Shown: positions 23,320-32,448, counted from the stretch's first letter. The stretch is DNA of 64,000 nucleotides from an uncultured Candidatus Saccharibacteria bacterium (GCA_937906385.1 CALCYQ010000004.1:62001-126000), one strand, 5' to 3'. Numbers and translations are program-made. Notes: generated by a model from the letters alone, not told the origin.

Positions 23320-26300
23320 ATGGAATTCGAAAAAGCATACCAACAACTCAATGATCAGCAACGTGCCGCCGTCGACCATATTGATGGGCCACTTCTTGTT
23401 ATCGCCGGCCCCGGCACCGGCAAAACCCAACTCCTGTCCGTCCGAGTTGCTAATATTCTCAAGCAAACCGACGTTAGCCCAGAAAACATCCTCTGTCTTA
23501 CTTTTACCGAAACGGGAGCCAGTAATATGCGTCACCGCCTCGCCGATTTCATCGGTCCAGAAGCTTATAAAGTCCAGATTCAAACCTACCATGCCTTCGG
23601 ATCCTATGTCTTACAAGAGCATCGTCCGGACCTCAATTCATCCATCGACGAACTCGAGCGCTTCACGATGATTCGCGAAATTCAAGAAAATCTGGATCCA
23701 AAAGATATTTTGCGCCCAGAATTCTATACTTCATCAATCATTTCGGCGATTTCCGACCTTAAATCCGCCGCCTTGACGCCAGAAGATATTCGTAAAATCG
23801 TCAATCGCAACCAAATCGACAACGCTAAAATATATTCCGCCATCGAAGAAGAAATTCAAGCCACGAACGGCTTGCGTTATCCAAAATCCGCCGAAGTTTA
23901 CGGCCGCATCCTCGAATCAATCAAGACATTCGTCGATGCGCCAAGCGCCCAAGATTACATCGTTGGCAAAGTTGAGCCAATTGCGCGCATCTATTATCGT
24001 TCACTCGCCGAAGCCTTGCTTGCCGAAGAAAATTCCGTTAAACCATCTAGCAAAATGCCGGGGAAATGGCGCAGTAAATATTTTAAGAAAGACAAGAATA
24101 ACCGCTACGTTTTTGGCGACGATATTGCCAACAAAAAGCTCCTTAGCCTCGCCAATATTATGGAACAATATAGCGCCCGTCTAAATCAGGCTGGCCTTTA
24201 TGACTATGATGACATGATTCTGAATGCTATCGATTTGCTCGAACATGACGACGAGAAACGCTATAACGCCCAGGAACGCTTCCAATATATCTTGCTCGAC
24301 GAGTTCCAGGATACTAATGACGCGCAGGCGAAATTAGTCAGTCTCCTCACTGATAATCCCGGCAATGAAGGTAAGCCGAATATTATGGCCGTTGGAGACG
24401 ACGATCAGGCTATTTACGGCTTTCAAGGCGCCAACACATCCAACTTCTTCGATTTTGACGAAAAATACCACCCAGAACACGTTTTTCTAACCAAAAATTA
24501 CCGCTCGAGTGCGCCGATTTTGGAGTTTTCTCACAACATCATCGAACAAGCCGCCGACCGCTTTTGCAAAGCGCCTAACGTACAGATCGATAAGCACATC
24601 ACAGCCGAAAATCCTCCAGCTAAAACCGATATAAAATTAATAGAATTTCCAGCTTATCAGGCCGAATATTCCTTCGTGGCTAGCAAGATTGCCGAACTTA
24701 TTCAGGCCGGCACGCCTGGCTATAAAATCGCCGTCATTGCGCCTAAGCATAAATATCTCGTTAGCATTCTGCCATATTTACACGCCAAAGATATCCCGGT
24801 TTCTTACGTCCGCCGCGAAAATATTCTTGAAAACACCGACATTCAGCAATTACTCAATATTTGCGACTTGATTCTTGCGCTAAACGTCTCGCCGAAAGTC
24901 GCCGAGCCGTATTGGTTCGAAGCTTTGAGCATGCCGTGCTGGCAACTCAAGCCAAAACAAGTCGTCGAACTTATCCAAAATGCCCGCCAAGCACATCGCA
25001 CTATCATCGAGCAAATGCTCGAGACTGCCGACTCAACTTTGCCGAGCATTGCCGAATATTTCATCGAGCTCGCAAGCAAAGTCTCGAGCTTTAGTGCCGA
25101 ATATATTATCAATAATCTTTGCGCTAAGCTATATAGCAACAGCGACAACTATGAACTGTTTAGTAATCTTAATACGCTACGCGAACTAGTCATCAATAAG
25201 AATAGTCATCGCAGTAGCAAGCTCTCGCTTACTGAATTCCGTAACGTTCTTTATGCCTACGAGACAGCCGAAATGTCGATTTTAAACAAATCACCATACC
25301 ACGAGTCCGACACGGCCGTACAATTGCAGACCGTCCACTCCGCCAAAGGCCTCGAATACGACCACGTTTTCCTCATTGCTGCCGACAACCAAAACTGGAG
25401 TGAAGCAAAGGGCAACACCGACCTTATCACTCTCCCGCGCAACCTCGAGCATGTCCGCCACACTGGTGATTCTGCCGATGAAAAAATTCGCGTTTTCTTT
25501 GTAGCTATTACGCGCGCCAAATCGAATCTTTATCTAACTTATAGCCTTTCAGATTTCGCCGGGCATAATGCCGACCGTCTCAAATACCTCGACATTCGTG
25601 AGCAAGATGACAATCTCATTAGTCAGATGCTCGAAGAAAAATATGCCACCGTCACGCCAGCCAATTATGATGAACTCGCTGTCGAAAATATTGCACCAGA
25701 TATGTGGTTTGATAATTACTACCCAAGCGACGAGACTCGCCGCAACCTACTTAAACCATACGTTGAGCATTATCGCCTCTCGCCAACCCATTTAAATACC
25801 TTCATCGATTTGCGCTACGGCAACGGCCCAAGCGATTTCCTACGGAATTACATCATTGGCGTACCCGGCGAAACCAATTTCGCCATGAAATACGGTAGTT
25901 TCATCCACGAGATTATGGACGAAATCAACAAAGAAAACCTCGACAACGCAACCGCTATGACGCGCTTTATGGCTAAAATTGACGCTGCCGACGGGGAAGA
26001 AAAGGAAAAAGACGACCTTCGTAAGAAAGGCGAGCAAGAATTACGTAAGTTCCTCGAGAAACGCGGCGACTTTATTCGCAACACCAAGGCTGAATCCGAA
26101 CGCGGATTCTTTACTGAGACTATCACTGTTGGAGACGCGATTTTGACCGGCAAAATCGACCGCATCGAAATCGACGACGAGCATAAAACTATCACCGTCG
26201 CCGACTATAAAACTGGCAACCCAAAACATAAATGGGACACCACCGACAGCACTTTTGCCTACAAAATCCAGCTTTATTTCTATAAATTCCTACTCGAAAA

Positions 26301-26541
26301 TTCGCGCGAGTATCACAATTATAAGGTCACCAAAGGTCGCATCGATTATATCGCGCCAGACCAAGATGACGATATCGTCTCGCTCGAACTAACATTCGAT
26401 GAAAAAGAAAATGAGCAAATTAAGCACCTCATCCAAGTCGTTTTCCACCACATCAAGGCGCTCGATTTTCCAGATACTGAAGAAGCACTCAAGGCCAGCA
26501 ACCCCACCAAAGCCTTCTACGACCAACTCATCGCCGAATAA
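23320..26541 (+). CDS. UvrD/Rep-type DNA helicase with C-terminal PD-(D/E)XK nuclease
   Basis: A 1073-aa superfamily 1A helicase: Walker A GPGTGKTQ (near 30), motif Ia LTFTETGA, Walker B LLDEFQDTN, motif III GDDDQAIYGFQGA, motif V TVHSAKGLEYDHVFL and motif VI VAITRAK. A C-terminal region of about 200 residues contains a RecB-like nuclease core (GKIDRIEI, then ITVADYKTG). The AddAB/RecB-like arrangement in one chain suggests DNA end processing or repair. It is longer than housekeeping UvrD (about 720 aa) because of the nuclease. The mRNA is probably leaderless. Confidence 0.92.
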   Translation: MEFEKAYQQLNDQQRAAVDHIDGPLLVIAGPGTGKTQLLSVRVANILKQTDVSPENILCLTFTETGASNMRHRLADFIGPEAYKVQIQTYHAFGSYVLQEHRPDLNSSIDELERFTMIREIQENLDPKDILRPEFYTSSIISAISDLKSAALTPEDIRKIVNRNQIDNAKIYSAIEEEIQATNGLRYPKSAEVYGRILESIKTFVDAPSAQDYIVGKVEPIARIYYRSLAEALLAEENSVKPSSKMPGKWRSKYFKKDKNNRYVFGDDIANKKLLSLANIMEQYSARLNQAGLYDYDDMILNAIDLLEHDDEKRYNAQERFQYILLDEFQDTNDAQAKLVSLLTDNPGNEGKPNIMAVGDDDQAIYGFQGANTSNFFDFDEKYHPEHVFLTKNYRSSAPILEFSHNIIEQAADRFCKAPNVQIDKHITAENPPAKTDIKLIEFPAYQAEYSFVASKIAELIQAGTPGYKIAVIAPKHKYLVSILPYLHAKDIPVSYVRRENILENTDIQQLLNICDLILALNVSPKVAEPYWFEALSMPCWQLKPKQVVELIQNARQAHRTIIEQMLETADSTLPSIAEYFIELASKVSSFSAEYIINNLCAKLYSNSDNYELFSNLNTLRELVINKNSHRSSKLSLTEFRNVLYAYETAEMSILNKSPYHESDTAVQLQTVHSAKGLEYDHVFLIAADNQNWSEAKGNTDLITLPRNLEHVRHTGDSADEKIRVFFVAITRAKSNLYLTYSLSDFAGHNADRLKYLDIREQDDNLISQMLEEKYATVTPANYDELAVENIAPDMWFDNYYPSDETRRNLLKPYVEHYRLSPTHLNTFIDLRYGNGPSDFLRNYIIGVPGETNFAMKYGSFIHEIMDEINKENLDNATAMTRFMAKIDAADGEEKEKDDLRKKGEQELRKFLEKRGDFIRNTKAESERGFFTETITVGDAILTGKIDRIEIDDEHKTITVADYKTGNPKHKWDTTDSTFAYKIQLYFYKFLLENSREYHNYKVTKGRIDYIAPDQDDDIVSLELTFDEKENEQIKHLIQVVFHHIKALDFPDTEEALKASNPTKAFYDQLIAE

Positions 26542-26580
26542 AAAATACCGCCCAAGAAATGGCAGCATTTTGATAATTAA

Positions 26581-26880
26581 TTATTTTGTATAATTGCCGT
26601 TCGCATCAAAGGTGAAATCTTTGTCAGAACCGTAGGAAGAGCCATAGGCCTTTGAAAGAGCAATAATCCAGTCAATCAAGTTCCAGAAACACCAACCGAA
26701 GAAAATCTTAGCAATGCCAAGTCCGATTTGGCCACGCATGAAGCGATCGATACCGAGCCAACCGAGTAAGAAGCACCACGCCCAAACGTGCAAATTCTTA
26801 TCGATAGTTTTTCCTGCACCGGCTGGAGCGGCCGCTGGAGCTGCTGGCGCTACTAGTGCTGGATTTGGATTATTTTCCAT
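26581..26880 (-). CDS. TM2-domain membrane protein
   Basis: A 99-aa protein: an Ala/Pro-rich N-terminus (about 25 residues), then a TM2 domain of two helices joined by a turn (LLGWLGIDRFMRGQIGLGIAKIFF, with the usual G-DRF-G pattern), and a hydrophilic tail. The family function is unknown in bacteria. An AAGGAG site precedes the start. Confidence 0.82.
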   Translation of the reverse strand: MENNPNPALVAPAAPAAAPAGAGKTIDKNLHVWAWCFLLGWLGIDRFMRGQIGLGIAKIFFGWCFWNLIDWIIALSKAYGSSYGSDKDFTFDANGNYTK

Positions 26881-26933
26881 AAAATGCGAAACTCCTTATG
26901 TTATCTGTCATTAGTACAGCTCGGCAGAGATGT

Positions 26934-26939
26934 TATAAT
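26934..26939 (+). promoter_or_regulatory. Extended -10 box, leaderless type
   Basis: TG-T-TATAAT is followed by 7 nt and the ATG at 26947. Confidence 0.7.
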
Positions 26940-26946
26940 TACTATT

Positions 26947-27651
26947 ATGATTTTTAAGCACAAATTTGAGGTGGGCTTAGACGATGTTAATCTCAATTAC
27001 AAGATGACCGACCGCGCCATCCTCAAATACTTTGAAAATGTCGCCGCGCTTCACTCCGATAGTATTCAGAATGGCCTTGAAGACATCAACAGACAGAATA
27101 TGACTTGGGTTTTAATCGAGTGGACCGTCAACATCCAAATGCGCCCAAAATACGGCGACAAGATTAGCATCCGCACTTGGGTAAAACCGTCGCTCACACG
27201 CTACATTTATCGCGATTTCGAGATTCGCATCGGCAGTAAAACATATATTAAGGCTACTTCAAAGTGGGCTATTCTCGACACGCAAAATCACACTGTCGTG
27301 CGCGCCGGTAAGGAACTACTTGAAGCCTATCAGCCCGAGGACGACGAGGCTATTCCGACTTATACGCTCGGCCGTCTACGTATCTTAGATGAATACGCGA
27401 CCCACAAAAAAGTCGCCCTTCGCAAAAGCGACATCGACATCAATCAGCACGTCAATAATCTAAATTATCTTCATTTAATCGGCGAGCTGATGGACTTTGG
27501 CGAACAATTCAACTATCTCCGCATCGTCTACAAGAAAGAAATCAAATACGACGAGCAAATTACCGTTTGCCGCCAAAACACCGACGGTACGGCCTATTTC
27601 CTCATCAAAGACCAAAATAATCAGCCGCGCGCCATTATCGAATGTCGCTAA
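26947..27651 (+). CDS. Acyl-ACP thioesterase-like double hot-dog protein
   Basis: The start is set by the -10 spacing; the longer frame from 26884 runs through the promoter. The product is 234 aa: a tandem hot-dog of the acyl-ACP thioesterase (FatA/FatB-like) family. First hot-dog near residues 1-125 (KMTDRAILKYFENVAALHSDSIQ, MTWVLIEWTVNI, IRTWVKPS); second near 150-234 with the DIDINQHVNNLNYL catalytic-type motif. The family cleaves acyl-ACP to free fatty acid. No fatty-acid synthase genes are nearby. With the acyl ligases and DegV it hints at fatty-acid handling, possibly of imported chains. Confidence 0.82.
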   Translation: MIFKHKFEVGLDDVNLNYKMTDRAILKYFENVAALHSDSIQNGLEDINRQNMTWVLIEWTVNIQMRPKYGDKISIRTWVKPSLTRYIYRDFEIRIGSKTYIKATSKWAILDTQNHTVVRAGKELLEAYQPEDDEAIPTYTLGRLRILDEYATHKKVALRKSDIDINQHVNNLNYLHLIGELMDFGEQFNYLRIVYKKEIKYDEQITVCRQNTDGTAYFLIKDQNNQPRAIIECR

Positions 27652-28056
27652 CTACATCCTCATAAAACCAACTAAAATAAAAATCCACAGCGTAATGCGC
27701 TGAATCACCCACAAAATTATTGCCGCCGCAAGACCAGCCAGCAAGCTTGGCCAAAATTCCGCCGTGCCATACAGCCCGAGTGGCCAAATCGCCACACAAA
27801 GCGCATAAATAATGTCCGCCACCGGATAAAAATAGCCGAAGCGTGTCACCCAGAGCATTGAAGCAATCGTCGCAATGAGGGAAGTAACTAGCCATAGCAA
27901 AAAGGCCGCGCCAGTCGATGGATAAAACTGTGGCCAAATCGCCGGCAACAATAGAAAATCGACGAGATATTTCGCTATAAAAATCGCAATCATCCCGAAA
28001 AAGCTGGCAGCCGTAAAACCCCAAACCTTTTCCGGTTTCTTGCGCGCGGTGGTCAT
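27652..28056 (-). CDS. Multi-pass membrane protein of unknown function (134 aa)
   Basis: A 134-aa protein with about four membrane helices and a short basic N-terminus (MTTARKKPEK). It begins as ATGA on the stop of murI, so it is translationally coupled to it. Its stop abuts the convergent thioesterase stop without any gap. Coupling to MurI suggests an envelope role; family not recognised. Confidence 0.7.
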   Translation of the reverse strand: MTTARKKPEKVWGFTAASFFGMIAIFIAKYLVDFLLLPAIWPQFYPSTGAAFLLWLVTSLIATIASMLWVTRFGYFYPVADIIYALCVAIWPLGLYGTAEFWPSLLAGLAAAIILWVIQRITLWIFILVGFMRM

Positions 28057-28811
28057 AACTCAAGCATTCTCCGGTAAAAATCCGTCGTTTCCGTGCGCTC
28101 ATCAGACGATTCGAATACCATCTCGGCGCGCGGCGAAATACTCAGCAAATCGTGCTCTTCCAAATTGCGCGCCAACTCACGCGCCACGCCCTCGGCGCCG
28201 TTATAAACGTCAATCTCGCCCAAAATCTCGCGAATTTGACGCTCTACGAATGGATAATGCGTACATCCCAGCACCACCGCCTTCGCGCGCCCGCGATATT
28301 CGCCGATATATTGCTCGAGCAATTCATGAATAGCCGGATTTTGCATATCTTCTTGCTCTACTAAATCCATCAAGCCAGGACACGGAATTGCAATCAAGTT
28401 CGCCTGATCTTTTAGTTCGTTCATGTGCTTTTGGAATTTACCCAGCTTCAACGTACCAGTCGTCGCCATGACGAGAATATCCTCGCCCGGATGGTCTTCA
28501 ACTGCTGGTTTTATCGCTGGCTCAATGCCGAGCACGATCTTATCGGGATATTTTTTGCGAATCAAATCCGCCGCCGACGAAGTAGCAGTATTACAAGCAA
28601 TCACTAAAGCTTTTACGCCTTTGCCGAACAAATAATCCGCATTTGCGAGTGAAATCTGCGCAATTTCCTCTTGCGGCCGATCGCCATACGGCGCATTCTT
28701 TGCATCGCCGAAATATAAAATACTTTCTTGCGGCAGAATTTTTACAATCTCTTTTAGTACCGAAACTCCACCGACGCCAGAATCAAAGATACCAATATAG
28801 TCTGTATACAT
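28053..28811 (-). CDS. murI: Glutamate racemase
   Basis: MurI interconverts L- and D-glutamate for peptidoglycan. Visible: IGIFDSGVGGVSVL, YFGDAKNAPYGDR, first catalytic Cys in IACNTATSSA, second in VVLGCTHYPF, and GIEPAIKPAV. The start MYTDYIG (252 aa) is taken as the ATG 7 nt after TAAAAT (leaderless); the frame extends to 28868 but would cross that -10 box and the upstream terminator. It overlaps the 134-aa membrane gene. Confidence 0.93.
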   Translation of the reverse strand: MYTDYIGIFDSGVGGVSVLKEIVKILPQESILYFGDAKNAPYGDRPQEEIAQISLANADYLFGKGVKALVIACNTATSSAADLIRKKYPDKIVLGIEPAIKPAVEDHPGEDILVMATTGTLKLGKFQKHMNELKDQANLIAIPCPGLMDLVEQEDMQNPAIHELLEQYIGEYRGRAKAVVLGCTHYPFVERQIREILGEIDVYNGAEGVARELARNLEEHDLLSISPRAEMVFESSDERTETTDFYRRMLEL

Positions 28812-28834
28812 CATAACCATTTTAGCATAAAAAG

Positions 28835-28852
28835 GGGACCCCGCGGGGTCCC
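28835..28852 (-). terminator. Intrinsic terminator after the L,D-transpeptidase gene
   Basis: An 8-bp GC stem GGGACCCC/GGGGTCCC is followed on the minus strand by CTTTTT. It separates the transpeptidase from the murI promoter. Confidence 0.88.
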
Positions 28853-28854
28853 AC

Positions 28855-29862
28855 TTACGGGAATACAATCACGTATGTCCCTGTCCTTGTGTTTTCGTAG
28901 ATGATGCACGCGGCATCTAAGGTTGTATTTACGCAGCCGTGCGAACCGTTGCTGACATAAATGTTGCCGCCAAAGTTGCCATAACGCCAAGCGGCGTCAT
29001 GAATAGCGATGCCGCCGTTAAAGAAAATCGCGTATTCGACATGGTTATTTGGGTTCCCATTCATGTCGAAATCCGTTAGCCGTGACTGAACTTGATAGAC
29101 TCCAGTCGGCGTCGGAGATTTGGTCGAATGACCAGTTACGCAATCCGCGCGAACTAACAGCGTACCATTGTCGTAGAATTCGACATACTGCTCAGAGATG
29201 CTTATCAGCGCAAAATCGCCATAGTAGTCCGCCATCGCTTGAATAGCTTCTTCGCGCGTCTGTACGACATAGTCGCCACAAACATAATTACCATTAGCCA
29301 ACCGATACCAGCCATCTCTTTCGCCAAGGACCTCTATCGGCTCGCCAATACTATGTTTGGTCACTTCGTCATAATCAGTGCCCGGGCCAGTACGCTCACG
29401 CACACCGTTGCCAGACACATAGAAGGTCGGCTGTTCAAAGAAATACTGCGCTTCGGCAACCGGAATCAGATATTCAGCGAACATATAGCGTCCGTTCGAC
29501 AGACGCCACCATTCACCGGACATTTCTTCAACTTCCACAATATCACCACGCTGGTGCTCGCAGATGATTTTGCCATCTACCGGAGCTTCGCGCTCGCGCA
29601 CGTCACTACCAGTTACATAGCAAGCAGTATATGGAGATATGGTCTCGATCAGCAAAGCTACAGCATCCTCCTCCACGACATAGTCTGGAGTAGTTTCCGG
29701 CGCCCGCATCGGCCCCGTTTCAACTATCACCGACTGTTCAAGTGCGTCTTCCGTCGAATCGCCAGACTCGAGCGCCATGTTGGCACTCACCGGCTGCGCC
29801 AGATTGACTATCAGAATAGCCGCCACCGCAAAAATCAGCAGAGCAAAGAGAACTTTTTTCAC
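28855..29862 (-). CDS. Secreted L,D-transpeptidase with two SH3-like repeats
   Basis: A 335-aa protein starting at a GTG (Shine-Dalgarno GGGGGG). A signal peptide or membrane anchor (residues 4-28) precedes an acidic linker, two SH3b-like repeats (about 78-135 and 145-200; each has VREREAP/VRERTGPG, GDIVEV/GEPIEV and a GEWWRL/GWYRL core) and a C-terminal YkuD domain with the catalytic motif GSHGCVNTTLDAA and IAIHDAAWR. YkuD enzymes make 3-3 peptidoglycan cross-links or attach proteins to peptide stems at the cell surface. SH3b repeats likely bind the wall. Confidence 0.92.
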   Translation of the reverse strand: MKKVLFALLIFAVAAILIVNLAQPVSANMALESGDSTEDALEQSVIVETGPMRAPETTPDYVVEEDAVALLIETISPYTACYVTGSDVREREAPVDGKIICEHQRGDIVEVEEMSGEWWRLSNGRYMFAEYLIPVAEAQYFFEQPTFYVSGNGVRERTGPGTDYDEVTKHSIGEPIEVLGERDGWYRLANGNYVCGDYVVQTREEAIQAMADYYGDFALISISEQYVEFYDNGTLLVRADCVTGHSTKSPTPTGVYQVQSRLTDFDMNGNPNNHVEYAIFFNGGIAIHDAAWRYGNFGGNIYVSNGSHGCVNTTLDAACIIYENTRTGTYVIVFP

Positions 29863-29892
29863 TCAGAACCCCCCTTTCATTTCATCCGTTAC

Positions 29893-29967
29893 AAGGTTGT
29901 AAACTACTTCTCGCTACCAGAAGCGAGACTATAACCTTATTATACCACACATGCTTAAAATTGTCAA
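29893..29967 (-). promoter_or_regulatory. Consensus sigma-70 promoter and 5' hairpin of the L,D-transpeptidase gene
   Basis: A minus-strand TTGACA (29962-29967) stands 17 bp from TATAAT (29939-29944), a perfect consensus. The first transcribed bases fall in a hairpin CTCGCT/AGCGAG (29910-29915 with 29922-29927) that sits inside longer AAGGTT/AACCTT arms (29893-29898 and 29933-29938). The remaining leader runs about 30 nt to the GTG. The hairpin could stabilise the mRNA or regulate it. Confidence 0.75.
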
Positions 29968-30056
29968 TATCGCTCATGCTTGCATACCCCTAAAACCGGT
30001 GCTATAATTTGGCAAGTTTCGTACATTATTACACCTGGGGAAGGAGGTGAACATGA

Positions 30057-30269
30057 ATGGCAACGTACAAGTGTCCGCACTGCGGTGCGCCTTGCCTGAC
30101 TCCTAAGGATGCAGCTAACCATTGCGCTAGCTACCTGCAGACCTACAGGGGCGTCAAGCCTGGCAAGTATATCTGTCCGGAGTGCAAGGGAAGTGGCGAA
30201 AAGCCCGGTGGGTTTTTCAGCCCGAATACAACTTGCCCCCGCTGTGGCGGGACCGGAAAAATCGGCTAA
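30057..30269 (+). CDS. Small zinc-ribbon protein (70 aa)
   Basis: A 70-aa protein with four CxxC pairs: CPHCGAPC, CPECKGSG and CPRCGGTG, arranged like the zinc-binding modules of DnaJ-type chaperones (CxxCxGxG). It probably binds one or two zinc ions; a role in RNA, DNA or protein contact cannot be decided. Start choice: the ATG at 30057 is 8 nt from the GGAGGT site; another ATG at 30053 is in a frame that stops after 17 codons. TATAAT (30003-30008) gives a leader of about 45 nt. Confidence 0.7.
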   Translation: MATYKCPHCGAPCLTPKDAANHCASYLQTYRGVKPGKYICPECKGSGEKPGGFFSPNTTCPRCGGTGKIG

Positions 30270-30283
30270 CGCCACCATTCATA

Positions 30284-30325
30284 TTCGCCCACCGGCGATT
30301 TGAATAAGCTGGTGGGCGAATTTTT
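30284..30325 (+). terminator. Intrinsic terminator, long loop
   Basis: A 10-bp stem TTCGCCCACC/GGTGGGCGAA with a 17-nt loop is followed by TTTTT. Confidence 0.85.
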
Positions 30326-30446
30326 ATTGATGTGCTAAAATAAACTTAATCGAATCATGCTTCGGCCCCTGATTCAGATTCATAAATTTCCGACGCCAAT
30401 ATTGCGTCAAATCACATCTATTAACACTTATTCGCAAAGGATTTTT

Positions 30447-30719
30447 ATGGATCAACCTTCTCCAAATTTACACGAACCTGTTGAAGTCGACGCCACTTTT
30501 TCGCGCAAATTGCTCGGCCATTGTCGGCCGGTTGCTTTTCGCACCAACTCTGGCCGGGAAGTACTCATTACGCAAGTTGGCCTCGTACATCCTAAATACG
30601 ATGGCTTACGTACGATTTACGCCTTTGACGTTACCGACGGTGCCACCGATTATCGCCTAGCGCTCGATTGCGACTCGCTCAACTGGTATCTCGAATTTGA
30701 AGGAGATCAATATGTATAG
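30447..30719 (+). CDS. Unknown small protein coupled to the Y-family polymerase
   Basis: The ATG at 30447 with an AAAGGA site gives 90 aa. A start at 30357 (120 aa) is possible but adds an odd basic N-terminus. Beta-rich sequence (VAFRTNSGREVLITQVGL, TDYRLALDCDSLNWYLEF) without signal or membrane parts. Its stop overlaps the start region of the polymerase (8 nt), so the pair is co-translated. No family recognised; a role as polymerase partner is suggested only by the coupling. Confidence 0.6.
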   Translation: MDQPSPNLHEPVEVDATFSRKLLGHCRPVAFRTNSGREVLITQVGLVHPKYDGLRTIYAFDVTDGATDYRLALDCDSLNWYLEFEGDQYV

Positions 30720-31944
30720 ACCGCCAAACGATGTAATATTTATCGATCTCAATTCCTGCTTTGCCACTATTGAACAGCAGGCCAGGCCAATGCTTCGCGG
30801 CCGACCAGTCGCCATTACCAACCGCATCACGCCAAACGCTTGCGTTATCGCCGCCAGCTACGAAGCCAAGGCGCGCGGCGTCAAAGTCGGCATGCGCCGC
30901 CGCGAGGCCGAAGCGCTCTGTCGCGACCTAGTTTTTGCCGAGACCGAACCCAGCAAATACATCTACGTCCACCAAAAACTCCGCCATATCATGGAAGATT
31001 ATTCTGCCGACGTCGTCATGAAATCTATCGACGAGGGTGTCATCAATCTCGCCGCCGCACCGCCACACATCCGCACGCGCGACCGCGCCGCAATCGGCCG
31101 CGAAATAAAACAGCGCCTCCTCGCGGAAGTGGGCGATTGGATGCGCTGCAACGTCGGCATCTCTAGTAATCGCTTTCTGGCCAAACTTGCCGGCGAGCTC
31201 CACAAGCCCGACGGTCTCGACGAAATCACCGCCAAAAATCAGCGCGCCATTTTCGCCACTCTCAAACTTACCGATTTGCCCGGCATCAATATCCGCATGG
31301 AGCGCCGTCTGAATGCCGTCAACATCTTTACGCCACTTCAGTTTCTCGATGCCGACGAGGCTACGCTCGTCAAGTTTGTCTGCAAATCTATCGATGGCAC
31401 GAAATGGTATCAACGTCTACGCGGCATCGAAGTTGACGATTGGCAGAGCGACATTAAAACCGTTGGCCGCCAGTATGTGATGGAGAGCCGCAACCTCACT
31501 CGCCGCGAGACCGAGGCGCGCATCCTACATCTCGCCGAGGATGTCGGCTATCGCCTGCGCAGCAAAGGCCTCTACGCGCGCGGCGTTTATGCCTGGACTT
31601 ACGGCTACGACGATATTTATGCGCACCGCGCACATCTCACGCCGGCCGTTTTTAATACCGATGTCGAAATTTGCCAGATTGCACGCCAGCTGTTTGCCGA
31701 CCTACCGAGCCCCGTGCGTATCATTGGTATCACGCTCTATAAACTCCAAAATCATCCCGAACCGCAACAGACATTCTGGCAAGAGCAGGCTAACCGCCGT
31801 ACGCATCTTTGTACCGCCAGCGACGCCATCAATCTCCGCTTCGGCGCGCGCACTATCCACTCCGCCGATTCTTACGGCACTGACCATGTCAAAACCAAGA
31901 TTTCGTTTGGTTCCGTCCGTTATCTCGACCATTCACTAACTTGA
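30712..31944 (+). CDS. dinB: Y-family translesion DNA polymerase
   Basis: A 410-aa Y-family polymerase starting at MYRPPNDVIFIDLNSCFATIEQ, with GGAG in front; the longer frame from 30697 is rejected because its ATG lies within the Shine-Dalgarno region. Catalytic carboxylates sit in FIDLNSCF and in SIDEG. Other parts: VGISSNRFLAKLAG in the thumb, the helix-hairpin region LKLTDLPGI, and a little-finger domain at about 230-345. It may bypass damaged bases. The C-terminus has no clear clamp-binding peptide. Confidence 0.9.
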   Translation: MYRPPNDVIFIDLNSCFATIEQQARPMLRGRPVAITNRITPNACVIAASYEAKARGVKVGMRRREAEALCRDLVFAETEPSKYIYVHQKLRHIMEDYSADVVMKSIDEGVINLAAAPPHIRTRDRAAIGREIKQRLLAEVGDWMRCNVGISSNRFLAKLAGELHKPDGLDEITAKNQRAIFATLKLTDLPGINIRMERRLNAVNIFTPLQFLDADEATLVKFVCKSIDGTKWYQRLRGIEVDDWQSDIKTVGRQYVMESRNLTRRETEARILHLAEDVGYRLRSKGLYARGVYAWTYGYDDIYAHRAHLTPAVFNTDVEICQIARQLFADLPSPVRIIGITLYKLQNHPEPQQTFWQEQANRRTHLCTASDAINLRFGARTIHSADSYGTDHVKTKISFGSVRYLDHSLT

Positions 31945-32068
31945 ATACTTGCAATAGTTCAAAAATTCTGTTATTATAGAAAAACCTTATCCGATGGCGG
32001 AAGGGAGTTCTTTCAGGTCATTGTTTTGATGATGTATCTGAAAACACTAGCAGAAAAGGAGGAATTTT
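31945..32068 (+). promoter_or_regulatory. Promoter and long leader of the 117-aa gene
   Basis: TTGCAA at about 31950 and a TTATTATAG -10 region precede a leader of about 85 nt. The leader holds a possible hairpin (TTTCAG/CTGAAA) and ends in AAAAGGAGG before the ATG. Confidence 0.5.
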
Positions 32069-32422
32069 ATGCTAGAAATCAGATCAATCCTTGAAGGCGA
32101 CAAGGGTTTTAATTCGCCGGTACTACAAGACTTTGCGCGCTATATTGCGCAGAGGCTTCCAGACAAATTCGAGAGCGCCGAACCGATGGCTCAAGCCACA
32201 GAAGTCGTGAACGATATCATGTTCGCGTCATTCGACGTCAAGAATAACGCCCCCAGCCTCGCAGAAAACTACCCCGATTTATACAATTACCTGCTGGCCA
32301 GCGGTGATTCGAAGGTAGACATGCAGTCTCTGTGCCGCGATGTGGCAGATGTCCTTATCGACCGTTCACATTTTCTATTTTCCGCAGCCTTAGCGGCGAT
32401 TAAGCCGACCTACTTTGGCTAA
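32069..32422 (+). CDS. Unknown soluble protein (117 aa)
   Basis: A 117-aa mostly helical protein (APSLAENYPDLYNYLLASGDSK, then MQSLCRDVADVLIDRSHFLFSAALAAI). No signal or membrane segment; family not recognised. Strong Shine-Dalgarno, long leader and own terminator make it a single-gene unit. Confidence 0.65.
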   Translation: MLEIRSILEGDKGFNSPVLQDFARYIAQRLPDKFESAEPMAQATEVVNDIMFASFDVKNNAPSLAENYPDLYNYLLASGDSKVDMQSLCRDVADVLIDRSHFLFSAALAAIKPTYFG

Positions 32423-32448
32423 TTTATAATATCATCAAACCAAAAACC

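Noticed and set aside
30053..30106. Short frame starting at the first ATG after the SD at 30043
   Set aside because: It stops after 17 codons and shows no family; the ATG at 30057 gives a Cys-rich zinc-ribbon protein and an equally good SD distance.
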